Assembly: GCA_910592005.1 (NCBI GenBank)
Contig: CAJVPP010001744.1
Span: 1 to 18,074, forward strand
Direction of reading: 5' to 3'
DNA length: 18,074 nucleotides
Source: Funneliformis mosseae
Lineage: Eukaryota > Glomeromycota > Glomeromycetes > Glomerales > Glomeraceae
Shown: one piece after another, positions 9,524 to 18,074 of the stretch
How positions within the stretch are numbered: position 1 is the first letter of the stretch
How the letters are laid out: every line of letters begins with the position of its first letter
Notes under the pieces: generated by a model
The model's input: only the letters and a program-made list of their open reading frames with translations
Told to the model about the DNA's origin: nothing
Database searches by the model: none
Position numbers and translations under genes: made by a program

Positions 9524-11308
9524 TAATACATATATATTTTTTTTTTTTTTTTACTTTTACATATTTTACTTGTAGTTTATTTCTTTAATTTTTTTTCCGC
9601 ACGATTTTTTTTTTTTTTTTTTGATTTTTGCGTAAATTATCATATGTATATTTTTCTCTTTACTTTCCCTTTCACCTTTTAATTTTCGCAAAAAAAATTT
9701 CAATAGACATTTTCATCATAATTTTTACCGATGAAATGAAAATAAAAAGTATTAAAAATAAAAAATTTTTATCCAAAACAAACCGTAAAGCGTACGCGCA
9801 TGTGGCGCAGCGTCCATTTTATTTATGTGTGTTCTTGTTTGCTTTTCCGCTCCTAATGCATGTAAAAATTTTTGTAAAATGCAGAACGGAATATCTGATA
9901 ACTTCACATGAAAAGTTTTCAGATAAACCAAGGTAAAAAACGGATTGGCAAGAGGAAGGGAACCAATGAACGTGACTTTTACATATTTTTTTTAACCTTA
10001 AAAAACCAAATAATGATGATAAGAGAAAGATTTCCCAAAGATGGATCATTTTATTTACAATGATAACGCATTAACAAACATGGGGGCAATGTTGGCTTCA
10101 CAAATGAAAGCGCATGGTCATGGGTCATTTAATCGCATGTGGTGTAATGAATGACTGGTAAGGTACGCGCGGCTAATCTATTTTCTGACCCATTTTATGA
10201 TCCATGAATAAAAAATCAAAAAACCTTTTCCATTACGTGCATTCCCTGTTGTGTAAAAATCTGGTGTTTCAAACTTTAATCCTTGCATCATTGTTTGACA
10301 AAAAAAAAAATTTGAAAGCGAACTTGTTCAAAAAGCGAAAAAGTTTACAAGAAATTGACAGGATGTTTTTACGTCTAGTGGGAAAAAAAAAAAAAAAATA
10401 GACGAATTCAAAAAAATATTTCGTATCCCTATCGTCAAAAAAATTTTCCCACCAATTTGACCAAAACGAGTTTAACGAATTTTCATTTTTTCGCTCTTTG
10501 GCTTAAATCATGTGACGTTCCAGATGGGTCTGGACTTGTTGTTAGCCCAGTTATTTTAAACTTGGCGTTTTTAATTTTATGACCAAAACGACTTGGTTCT
10601 TTGATTTGTTTTGAGATCTTAGCCATCAACCTAATACTATTTTAAAAAATCATTTCATGTATGAATTTATGTCATGATAACGTGACAATTAATAAAATCA
10701 TCAAATGTTTTGCTTTGCGCCTTATTGCGACATTCGAAATCCATAATAACTTTCACAAGGTACTTAAACTAAACGGTGAAAGACCAAATATTATGACGAT
10801 CATTCCGATCGGACTTAAGAGTGGAATTTTTTCCTAAAGGAATAAAGATCACATGCGCTTTTTTGCTTTTTCTTTTTTTTTAAGATTCATTATTGAATGG
10901 GTGATTTTTTTTCGTGCTTGCCTTCTTTTTAGGGAGCATAGCCTCTTTGATCATAATCGGTGATTAGATTGGGATGCGCGAATGAATCAATCTTTACATG
11001 AAAATTACGTACCTGGCAATTTATGGCATATGGGAAACAGAATTCAGAAAGGCGTATCTCTTTTTAACATCTGAAATAATGAGAAAATGTTTAGAAAAGA
11101 AAAAGGTAAGAACAAGAAGGGCAAGGGTTGTGTTCATGAATGCATGACGCAATAATAAATAATTCATGTGAGTGAGGTATGACCGTCTCATTTTTTTAAT
11201 TTCAAAATGAATTAACGAGTAACCTTAATTAGGAATTTAATTTTATTCGGATTTTTTCCCCAAAATTTCGATCAAAATAATGGAATATGGAAATTTTTTA
11301 CAAAACAT
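9524..11308. other. 3' flank of the BAG gene and spacer
   Basis: The stop codon is followed within about 15 bases by a T16 run and then by several T-rich tracts to 9623, consistent with a fungal 3'-UTR or termination region. Further on, a GC-rich word at 9788-9815 and a patch at 10080-10190 with an 8-base inverted repeat (10120-10127 and 10186-10193) stand out. Frames 9628-9936 (+), 10049-9819 (-) and 10204-10401 (+) show no domain and overlap A/T runs, so they are not called. Confidence 0.4.
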
Positions 11309-11337
11309 GGGGACGGGGGGTGGGGATGGAGTTAGGG
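11309..11337 (+). other. G-run cluster, potential G-quadruplex
   Basis: The runs G4 (11309-11312), G6 (11315-11320), G4 (11322-11325) and G3 (11335-11337) fall within 29 bases of otherwise very AT-rich DNA. The last run lies in TTAGGGTTA, one and a half vertebrate/fungal-type telomere units. One loop is nine bases, so it is a relaxed rather than strict quadruplex motif. Confidence 0.6.
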
Positions 11338-13735
11338 TTATCTGCGCGTAAATCTTCTTCATGATTTATGTTATTATCATTTACTTTGTAAACGCATCGG
11401 AATATCTTTATGTGAAAATTCGAATTTGTTTAGATGGTTGGGTTCCACCGAAATATGAAAAAGTTCCTTTTTGAAATTTTTTTTTTTTTTGATCACCCCC
11501 GTTGCGAATGGCCAATTCTCTTTTTTGGTCCAATCTTCAATGCTTTGTCTTTATTGATTTTCACATTTAAATTATGTTACATGAAAAAAGTTTAACTAAG
11601 GATACAAGATGCAAAAAATAATCTCTTACTAATTATTAAAAAAATCATTTAGGGGTTAGCTAATAGGGGTCAAATTATTTGAATGGTATTTTTTTTTTTT
11701 TCCAATCATGAAACAAGGAAAATGATTATTATTATGGAAATTATTAATTTTACCAACGTGGAACCTAAAGTATTTGCCGTGGCTATTATGATAAATCATT
11801 GATGCATAAACGCACCAACCTCCGCACAAATCAACGAAAAAATTTTTTATTACGTTTTAAAGGTGGATGATCCACTAGGTAATTTATAGGTGGGATTGTC
11901 AACGAGAGATCATTATCGGTTCGGGTACGTGTGTAAATGGAGAGGGCTCTCGATTTAACATTTAGAAACATATCTAAAAGGGTAAGTAAAACATTCGGCA
12001 AGTCGCGATAACGGATCTTTTTTTCGTTTCAATAAAAAAAAAAAATTTCTTTTTTGAACATTCAATTTTGGCGTGTGCAACTAATTTAGTGTAGGTGATC
12101 ACAAACTACTAATTTTATCATGGTCGGTAGATTGGATGTCATAATTAAACATTAATTTTTAACATTAACATAATTTAGTACTAGCATTACCTAATCTTAA
12201 TTTTAAACTATAAATACTAATTAAATCTGACCAATCTACAGATTATCTAATCAATTTATTTAAAGTTAAATTGAAAACTCGAGCAATTACGACATTATTG
12301 TATTACTGTTGTGTAATCCCAAATGTATGTTGGGCTAGCGTAACCTCAATTGTAAAAAAGTTTGATTGTCCTCAATGTGAGACAGGATTAACCAAGAATT
12401 TCGAACAAAGAAATCTCCCTTATACCAGGAAAAACGTCACTTGATCCCAGATTAGAGCGTTACTCGAAGTAAAAAAAAATCCGACTCGAACCGAATTTTG
12501 GTCTTTATCTTTCACCGGTAAAGGAGAATCCCAAGTCGTCTTTGCTTTTTATGTGTTACAATGCTAAAATTTAACCATATTCATTAAAATCAATTGCCAG
12601 TCAGACCCTTTCTATAGTTCGCACTTTTTTGGGATAAACCAAAATTTAAAATAATAAGGAGGAGTGATATAAGGCGTAATTTTCTTTTCATTAATACATA
12701 ATGATTAATAAAAAAAATAAATAAAATAGAAATAGTTTATTTATTAGCGATTTAACTCAATGAATGAAATACCAATTAAGTAAATTTAATATCATTCAAC
12801 GCTAATTTCAAAACAATCAATCAGGTTATAACTTCCGATGGAAACTTGTAATCGTATCTCCTTTTTGAAAAATATTTAATCGAAAACTTTTCTATTTTGC
12901 GACTAAACATACCGTAATAAAGACTCCTTTATAATGAATGATCTTTTTAATTTATCATAAGGGCACTTTTATTGAAGGATCATAGTTATGAAATCCTTAA
13001 CCAAGAAGAGATATATATATTAATTTTTTACATTCAAATGATGTCAATGTTTTGGTGTTAATAATTGTCATCAAGGATTAAGACTATCAACAATTTTAGG
13101 AAAATGGTTTGATTCTAGTAATAATAAAATAATATTTATTAATTTATCGCCAAAAAAAAAATTTTTTTTTTTTTAAAACATTCACGCGAAACTTTATTTA
13201 ATTATTTATTTTAGATTTCATGTGAGTATGGGTATCTAATGGTAATTTGAATTGAAAAAAAAAATATATATTAATTTTTTATTGCTTGTCACGTGATCAA
13301 GCTATTATCACTCGTCATTTTCATTCTCTTGATGATTCCACAGTATTGAAATTAAAAAAAATAAATAAATAAATCTCAAGTAAATTGGATGAAATTAACG
13401 AACCTGCAATAACGAATTTCCAGAAAAATTTTTATTTCAGGCATTGCTGCGCCTCTACATTCGGAAAAATCATAATTACTGTAGAATGAAAGTTACCAAT
13501 GCTCAAGTTTAATCAAAACACTTGTATCGATATGTGTAATCCCTTTATATATAGAGGCGATTTATATTTCATTTTGTTGGGAATGAAAATCCAAATGATT
13601 GGTCTGACAACTTTAAACTTTTCTTTTTATTCTTTAAAATTTCAAAATTTACTCGTTACTATATATGGCTACATTCAAATTCTAGTTTTTTTGTTGAATT
13701 CATCATGATAAATTTTATATTATCGACAGCAATTT
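11338..13735. other. Intergenic spacer, no gene called
   Basis: No supportable gene is present. A 9-base inverted repeat, GTAGATTGG (12127-12135) and CCAATCTAC (12231-12239), encloses about 95 AT-rich bases and could be a tiny relic element. The block 12300-12560 is somewhat GC-richer but lacks a frame. A GTAAAT donor at 13380 and a TTTCAG acceptor at 13440 would form a 61-base intron on the plus strand, but the flanking frames close quickly. The 69-codon frame 13499-13708 (+) is AT-driven. Confidence 0.4.
13152..13178. repeat. A10-T13-A4 junction
   Basis: Ten A, thirteen T and four A follow each other without interruption, forming a self-complementary tract like those at 5013 and 17134. Confidence 0.9.
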
Positions 13736-14625
13736 TCAAATAATTAAGATCTGACGTTGTAACATCAAATATGATATGTCAGGCTGGTCTTGGTAAAGCT
13801 TATAGAGAAGGAGATCAAGAAGGTTATCATCATATGACATTAACATTCTTTTCATTCCAGATAAATTTTTAACAACCTCGTGTACATGAACAAACAATTC
13901 ATTAAAAACCAATAGATCTATGTGAGTTATAGCAATATCATTAACTTGGTTGTTTTCAATGAAATAAATTTTCGCGTCTATAAAAGCTGCTTGAGTTTTA
14001 TCAACTTCTTCAATAAAACTTTCATCTTTATGATTAATTTACTCAACATGTTTTGAAAGTATTTAACATCTCCTCGCTTTTGTATCATCGCATCAACTTC
14101 TATATCAAACGTTTCATATACCATCGAACCTTCCCTATACATGTTTCGTAAATTATTTCTGGCCATATCCAGTCTTTCTACAATGTAATGACGTTCCTGT
14201 TTCATTTTGTTATCGTGAGTTGATGGATTAATTTGAAGCATAATTCTACGGTATGTTATTACATATTTCAAAAAATATTCTTCGGCTATACAATTAAGTT
14301 AAGTTTAATGAGAAAATAATATGAGTGTGCTATATATATATACATTACCCGGAAGATCAACATTGCTGATGCCCGGTTAATGTATCAGCTAATTTTTTGA
14401 AAAATTCAGAAACGTAGGCTGGACCTGAAGGTTGCCGAGGAGGTGCCTATTATACGTACGTACGTACGTTAATAAGTGCTTATTGAAACACCAAAGAATG
14501 TTTTTAAAATTTATACTTACAAAAAATATTGGCACGATAATCAAAATAAATGCACCCATAAACCAATACTTTGAATTATTTTTAACCTTTAGCTTTTTTC
14601 TTTCTCGGATTATTTCTTTATTATC
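13736..14625 (-). pseudogene. Frameshifted multi-exon gene for a single-pass membrane protein, family unknown
   Basis: Three exons can be read on the minus strand. Exon A (14625-14521, acceptor TTTAG, donor GTAAGT) encodes 35 residues: a basic stretch RERKKLKVKNNSK and then a membrane segment YWFMGAFILIIVPIFF. After a 74-base intron, exon B (14446-14349) continues APPRQPSGPAYVSEFFKKLADTLTG. After a 63-base intron (GTAATG to TATAG), exon C (14285-13736) encodes a helical region (IVERLDMARNNLRNMYREG onward) and ends at TGA 13738-13736. The frame breaks twice. In exon B one extra base near 14365 makes a TGA before the donor. In exon C the frame shifts near 14030-14040 and then resumes as KDESFIEEVDKTQAAFIDAK for about 98 codons. 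The product would be about 250 residues from exon A on, helical outside the membrane. I do not recognise the family. Two independent breaks suggest a pseudogene, or indel errors in the assembly. Confidence 0.55.
14453..14469. repeat. (TACG)4 microsatellite inside an intron
   Basis: Four TACG units plus T lie in the 74-base intron between exons A and B of the minus-strand pseudogene. The tract is self-complementary. Confidence 0.9.
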
Positions 14626-14868
14626 CTAAAGGAAGAATGAATATGCATACGCCACGAAATAAAGCGAAATCCGTTTAAAGTCGAAATTGCGTACGACGGA
14701 GCTAATGGATTCACTTCAGTGATTTATTCTAAAAGTAAATAAAATGTGCGAATAAGTATATCACGTAAAAAAAAAATTTACTATCGAATCTGTTAAGTTC
14801 TGAAAGATTGTTCATTTCATTATTACATTGTCAGAGTTACAGGTTTTAAAATTTTCGTACTTCTAATT

Positions 14869-14891
14869 AAAAAAAAAAAAAAAAAAAAAAA
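14869..14891. repeat. A23 homopolymer
   Basis: There are 23 consecutive A on the plus strand. On the minus strand it is a T23 tract followed by AATTAG, so it could act as a polypyrimidine tract before a splice acceptor upstream of the pseudogene exons. Confidence 0.85.
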
Positions 14892-15063
14892 TTTGCAGTT
14901 CGAACAGTTATTTTTCAAATGATTATTATATCAACAACAAACCTTCCTATAAGAATAATAATTAATAACAAATTGAGTCATATTTTATGTAAGACAATAA
15001 ATTAAACTTTTTCTTTTTAAGAAAAAGGGAAGATTTTTTTGCTATGCTTTTTTTTTCTTTAAA

Positions 15064-15080
15064 ATATATATATATATATA
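15064..15080. repeat. (AT)8 microsatellite
   Basis: An uninterrupted dinucleotide AT tract of 17 bases is followed by CCGTACG. Confidence 0.9.
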
Positions 15081-15331
15081 CCGTACGTTCGCCAATTCAT
15101 CAAAGCCAAATCGGTTTCAACTATGCATAAACGTTAAACTTATTTTAAATTAACCTTAATTCGAGTGACAATTTGGCCCTCAGCAAATCAAGTACATATT
15201 TTGGTGTTAGAGTTGGTATGTCAATCAGATAATTGGGTTACACAAAATATTTTACACTATCTTAAATATTATTTAAAATTTTTTTTTATTTTAAAACATT
15301 AAGAGCTCTCGATTGAATAATTAAGCCATCT

Positions 15332-15383
15332 ATTTGATGATGTTTCGATATATCTTACCTGTCCCTATTTGACATCATCAAAT
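15332..15383 (-). other. 12-base inverted repeat flanking a splice donor
   Basis: Perfect arms ATTTGATGATGT (15332-15343) and ACATCATCAAAT (15372-15383) enclose a 28-base loop. The loop contains the candidate donor GTAAGA (15358-15353) on the minus strand, so the transcript could fold this site into a hairpin loop. Confidence 0.6.
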
Positions 15384-15399
15384 CAATATCCTTGACCAT
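15359..15399 (-). other. Candidate first coding exon with consensus splice donor
   Basis: On the minus strand ATG (15399-15397, context ACAATCATGG) opens a 41-base frame reading MVKDIDLMMSNRD and ending AG before GTAAGA (15358-15353), a consensus donor. It lies about 730 bases upstream of exon A of the pseudogene and could be its start. The intervening exons are unclear. Joining to the acceptor CTGAG at about 15179 gives AKLSLELRLI and a stop. It may be the true start of the decayed gene, a separate short peptide, or chance. Confidence 0.3.
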
Positions 15400-15487
15400 G
15401 ATTGTTATATAATTTGATATTTTAAATAAATTTTATGAACAATAAATCTAGAAACTGCAAAATAAAACCATTTACCTTATTAATTGC

Positions 15488-15918
15488 TTAATATTTTATG
15501 GTTCCATCCGAAGTGCTCATTTGGAATTTCGAAATGATCGCTTGATGGCACCCAAGTGAACATTTGGGATAAATATACTGTGCATTAACAGTTTTTCAAA
15601 TGATCTTCACATTTGAGACATGAATTCTGATTTGATGGACAACAACAAACTTTTCTACGTATTCTGCTTTGTCTTTAATTAGATCAATGATTTTGCACAA
15701 CTCTTCAGTAAAATTTTCCAAATTTCCTTTAATTATTGTAGTTGTTTATACTTTCTTGGATTACAAATAAAATTTATAAATAAATACGATGTTCTAAACC
15801 TACTTCAGGTAAGAATTTTGAAAATGTTAAACAAAGTATTACTTGTCACTATGTCACTTTATCTCAAGTGGAAATAATTTGTTTGGCAATTTCTTTAAAT
15901 TGAATATAATTTCTAAGG
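15488..15918 (-). pseudogene. Coding-like fragments with stops, family unknown
   Basis: Three pieces read like protein on the minus strand. The first, at about 15918-15863, includes YIQFKEIAKQIIST before a TGA. The second, open from 15745 to a TGA at 15598-15596, includes GNLENFTEELCKIIDLIKD and then KAEYVEKFVVVHQ. The third, open from 15577 to 15488, reads YIYPKCSLGCHQAIISKFQ and onward. The last two join in frame if 33 bases bounded by GTGAAG and GCACAG are removed, but that is short for an intron. Amino-acid composition is mixed and amphipathic, unlike poly-A/T translation. I take this as a decayed gene or exons of a rapidly evolving gene upstream of the membrane-protein pseudogene. Confidence 0.3.
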
Positions 15919-16347
15919 TCTTATTCTTCCATATGTCTGATATTTAATTTATTTAATTTGAACCTTATATTTCAGACATCCTTTTGTATCTATTGATGGA
16001 TTTTAGTTAATGTCCACCCCCTCTCCATATGCGTATACGTAATTTCCATTGTAAATGTATAATCACAAAATCCTTTTTTATTCCGATTTATCTTATCAAA
16101 AATTTTAGTGTTCTTAATAAAACGTCAAACAGAATTGATTTACCTTTGTGTTACAAGTGACTTATAACATTGTCATGTGATTGTGTTATAACGTTAAAAA
16201 TAAAAATAAATAGGTATTAGTTGCTGTACAAATTTTTTTTTTTAATTTATGTTTTCTTTAGTTTTATTCAAAACTATTTATGGTAGTATGTTAGATATTG
16301 ACCGTGCTTATGCCTTGAAAATCTGTTCTTGTGTTTAGAAAGTGATT

Positions 16348-16555
16348 GTGATCCTTGAAAACACGAAGAAATTTGATCCCGCTGCACGTGGTCGTAATCC
16401 TTAGAAGAAAATTTAGAATAATTTATTCCGTCAAGAGATCTTGATCTTTCAAAAAGGCTATTTTACTTATCGATCCTGTCAAATGGCCGTGATCCTTCCA
16501 AGAAGATTATACTATCTTATCGATCCTGAAAAGAGTTCATTACCTTTGATCTCGT
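16348..16555. repeat. Degenerate tandem repeat, period about 46-50 bases
   Basis: The word GTGATCCTT or a close variant starts near 16348, 16394, 16441 and 16489, with a weaker copy near 16546. A second word, ATCGATCCTG or a variant, starts near 16373, 16423, 16470 and 16520. The two words alternate with a period of 46 to 50 bases, giving about four diverged units. The spacing is not a multiple of three throughout and stops are present, so it is probably non-coding. Confidence 0.6.
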
Positions 16556-16626
16556 AGCATAATTATCCTTACAATAAAGAACCTTTTTTAGCATGTACGT
16601 GTTCTTTTTAATATTTGTAATTTAAA

Positions 16627-16651
16627 TTTTTTTTTAAAAAAAAAATTTTTT
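16627..16651. repeat. T9-A10-T6 junction
   Basis: Nine T, ten A and six T follow each other, a self-complementary A/T tract. Confidence 0.9.
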
Positions 16652-16862
16652 AATAAAACTCATTTCTTAATAAATGCTTATAGAATTCCGAGTCTTCCCC
16701 CAATTTTGAAATGAATATTCTTATGGTCATTTCTTTCAATAAGTTTCTATAAATTAAGGTAGATTTTATTCTTTTATATTAACTAAATTATTTCTTTTTT
16801 CGATATTATAACTTATTCATAACTCAAACCATATTATCCTTAACTTATTAAATGGATTTCTT

Positions 16863-16880
16863 CAGTTTGAAAACAAACTG
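16863..16880. other. Perfect 7-base hairpin with AAAA loop
   Basis: CAGTTTG (16863-16869) and CAAACTG (16874-16880) form a stem around a four-A loop. It lies two bases past the stop of a minus-strand coding-like frame that ends at 16882. No function is evident. Confidence 0.55.
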
Positions 16881-16881
16881 A

Positions 16882-17256
16882 TCAAATACAATTTAAAGCG
16901 TTAGTTAGAACAATTCTCTTCCAGTTTGAGGCAATTGGTTGGATAATTATAGGGTTGTCATCGTCGTGCAGATTGGCATTATCATATAGGAGCAATCACA
17001 TTACGGATCATACATCTCATGACTTGATTTTACCGGCTACATTCCTTTATACTAATAGCAAACAAGTACCATTGTCTATTTTACAATATTTATTTTGTTA
17101 TTGATGTTACAGAAACAGAATCACAAAAAACAGTTTTTTTTTTTTTAAAAAAAAAAAAAAAGATTCCTGAATCGCTTCAATCTCCTGCATAAGTGACTTG
17201 GAATAACATGAATGAATGTTAGGCGTGTAAAGTTCGAATCGGAAGTTTATCTTGCC
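16882..17256 (-). pseudogene. Two coding-like fragments, family unknown
   Basis: On the minus strand one frame is open from 17256, reading GKINFRFELYTPNIHSCYSK and then SLMQEIEAIQES. It runs into a T15/A13 tract and stops at 17107. A second frame, 16995-16882, reads LLLYDNANLHDDDNPIIIQP and then IASNWKRIVLTNALNCI. Neither has a start codon at its beginning. Both have mixed, plausible protein composition. They could be exons of one gene or relics. The plus strand is also open over 16871-17104, which weakens the case. Confidence 0.2.
17134..17161. repeat. T13-A15 palindrome
   Basis: Thirteen T are followed directly by fifteen A, the longest such palindrome in the window. Confidence 0.9.
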
Positions 17257-17503
17257 TTATTTATATGGCTAATTTTTTTTTTGACAAACTATTATACTAT
17301 ACTGTAAGAGTTTCGAAATTCAAGAATTAGGGTCCTCTTTTGAAAAATTACGTCACCTGTTAATTCTTTCAAATTCTATTATTCTTAAATTCTTCATGTT
17401 AAAATACACATTATGATCATAATTAATCTTATTCCATTATAGGTAACGACATATTTCACAGATATGAAATGTATTATATGTTGGATAAAATAACTAAATC
17501 GAA

Positions 17504-17522
17504 AGAGAGAGAGAGAGAGAGA
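17504..17522. repeat. (AG)9 microsatellite
   Basis: A 19-base AG tract. A minus-strand frame through it (17718-17494) acquires a Ser-Leu repeat from it, which argues that the end of that frame is not real protein. Confidence 0.9.
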
Positions 17523-17991
17523 ATAGTAAGATTGATAAATTGCTTGGCAAGACAAATTTTATTGAAGTAATTTCATTTTTGTTTGTCATTGTTTTATAAT
17601 TAATCATTTTATTTAAAAATATAATTAAGCGGCGAGCCCCTATACTTAATCCCTTAATATCACTTTTCAAAAGATAGGCTTTATGACAATTTTGTGACAT
17701 CTGAAAGAAAATTCCCAAGTTATATTCGAACTACAGCCAAATTTTGAAAGATTCTTAAATAATCTATCACTCCAGGTTATGGTGATCAGTATATTTTGAA
17801 TGATTAAGCTAGCATAATTTCCAAGTAAGCTGACCCATGAGCATTTAAATATTTCTTGTGTTATTAGAATAACCCTTTTCATCTTTCAACAATTCACAGA
17901 ATTATTCAGATAATCAGGATTATGGTAAACGATGAAGCCGTGATCTGTGACTGTGCTAAAATTAAGTCATGTGATCTAAATGATCGACATA
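17523..17991. other. Spacer, no gene called
   Basis: Two overlapping minus-strand frames (17882-17667 and 17718-17494) exist. The second could begin after an acceptor-like TTTCTTTCAG (ending 17701) at the codons for MSQNCHKAYLLKSD, but it ends in the AG microsatellite. Neither is convincing. Confidence 0.35.
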
Positions 17992-18054
17992 GTTGATGAA
18001 GTTGACGAAGTTGACAGAGTTGCTAAAGTTGTCAACGTTGATCAAGTTGACATA
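17992..18054. repeat. 9-base minisatellite, seven units
   Basis: Seven contiguous 9-base units each begin GTTG: GTTGATGAA, GTTGACGAA, GTTGACAGA, GTTGCTAAA, GTTGTCAAC, GTTGATCAA and GTTGACATA. Because the period is a multiple of three, the plus strand stays open from an ATG at 17980 and reads MIDIVDEVDEVDRVAKVVN and onward for 27 residues to a TGA at 18063-18065. The small peptide could be an exon but may equally be chance. Confidence 0.85.
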
Positions 18055-18074
18055 TTAGATAGATGAATTATATT

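Noticed and set aside
9628..9936. 102-codon plus-strand frame
   Set aside because: It is located in the 3' flank of the BAG gene, is hydrophobic and Lys-rich from A/T runs, and has no domain. It also overlaps an opposing frame.
12305..12560. Possible solo LTR beginning TGTTGTG
   Set aside because: No matching CA end, no target-site duplication and no internal element were found.
15578..15610. 33-base GT-AG interval joining two coding-like frames
   Set aside because: It keeps the frame open but is too short for a normal spliceosomal intron, so it is used only as a hint.
16871..17104. Stop-to-stop plus-strand frame of about 77 codons
   Set aside because: It has no ATG at a useful place and conflicts with the more protein-like minus-strand fragments. 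It remains possible but is not called.
17221..17245. tRNA B-box-like AGTTCGAATCGG
   Set aside because: No matching A box at the right distance, no acceptor stem pairing and no cloverleaf could be formed.
17494..17882. Two overlapping minus-strand frames of 74 and 71 codons
   Set aside because: One ends in Ser-Leu repeats encoded by the AG microsatellite, and the other is AT-rich without a domain. An acceptor-like site at 17701 was noted but is not sufficient.
1..18074. CRISPR arrays, bacterial operons, rRNA and prophage genes
   Set aside because: No spaced identical repeats, ribosome binding sites, rRNA core sequences or phage genes were seen. The window has eukaryotic features throughout.

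Overview
The window looks like nuclear DNA of an AT-rich eukaryote, most likely a fungus. I estimate about three quarters A+T by eye. Mononucleotide A/T runs are everywhere. Candidate introns are short (63 and 74 bases) with GTAAGT/GTAATG donors and TAG acceptors. There are no operons or ribosome binding sites. An arbuscular mycorrhizal fungus (Glomeromycotina, Rhizophagus-like) fits composition, gene density and the style of the one clear protein, but this is inference.

Layout. Bases 1 to about 8,480 are mostly gene-poor spacer. They hold a nested inverted-repeat cluster (336-475), a T22 run, a short Ser-rich ORF (1439-1564, +), a possible two-helix membrane ORF (1905-2174, -), and four patches of higher GC (2430-2530, 3395-3470, 4110-4255, 5505-5700) that I cannot assign. 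The only confident intact gene is at 8570-9523 (+): a 317-residue BAG-domain protein, a predicted Hsp70 co-chaperone, with a coiled coil, a poly-serine tract and a degenerate IQ-like helix before the BAG domain. From 9,524 to 13,735 I see no gene, only homopolymers, a G-run cluster at 11309-11337 and small repeats.

From 13,736 to about 17,260 the minus strand carries decayed or fragmentary coding sequence. The best piece (14625-13736) has three exons with good splice sites and encodes a membrane segment followed by a helical domain, but two frameshifts break it. Upstream are a plausible start exon with a consensus donor (15399-15359) and further coding-like fragments with stops. Two minisatellites are present: a degenerate one of about 48 bases near 16,350-16,550, and a 9-base one at 17992-18054.

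Nothing here forms a recognisable multigene system. The BAG gene stands alone. The minus-strand block on the right looks like a gene family copy under decay, or an assembly with indel errors.
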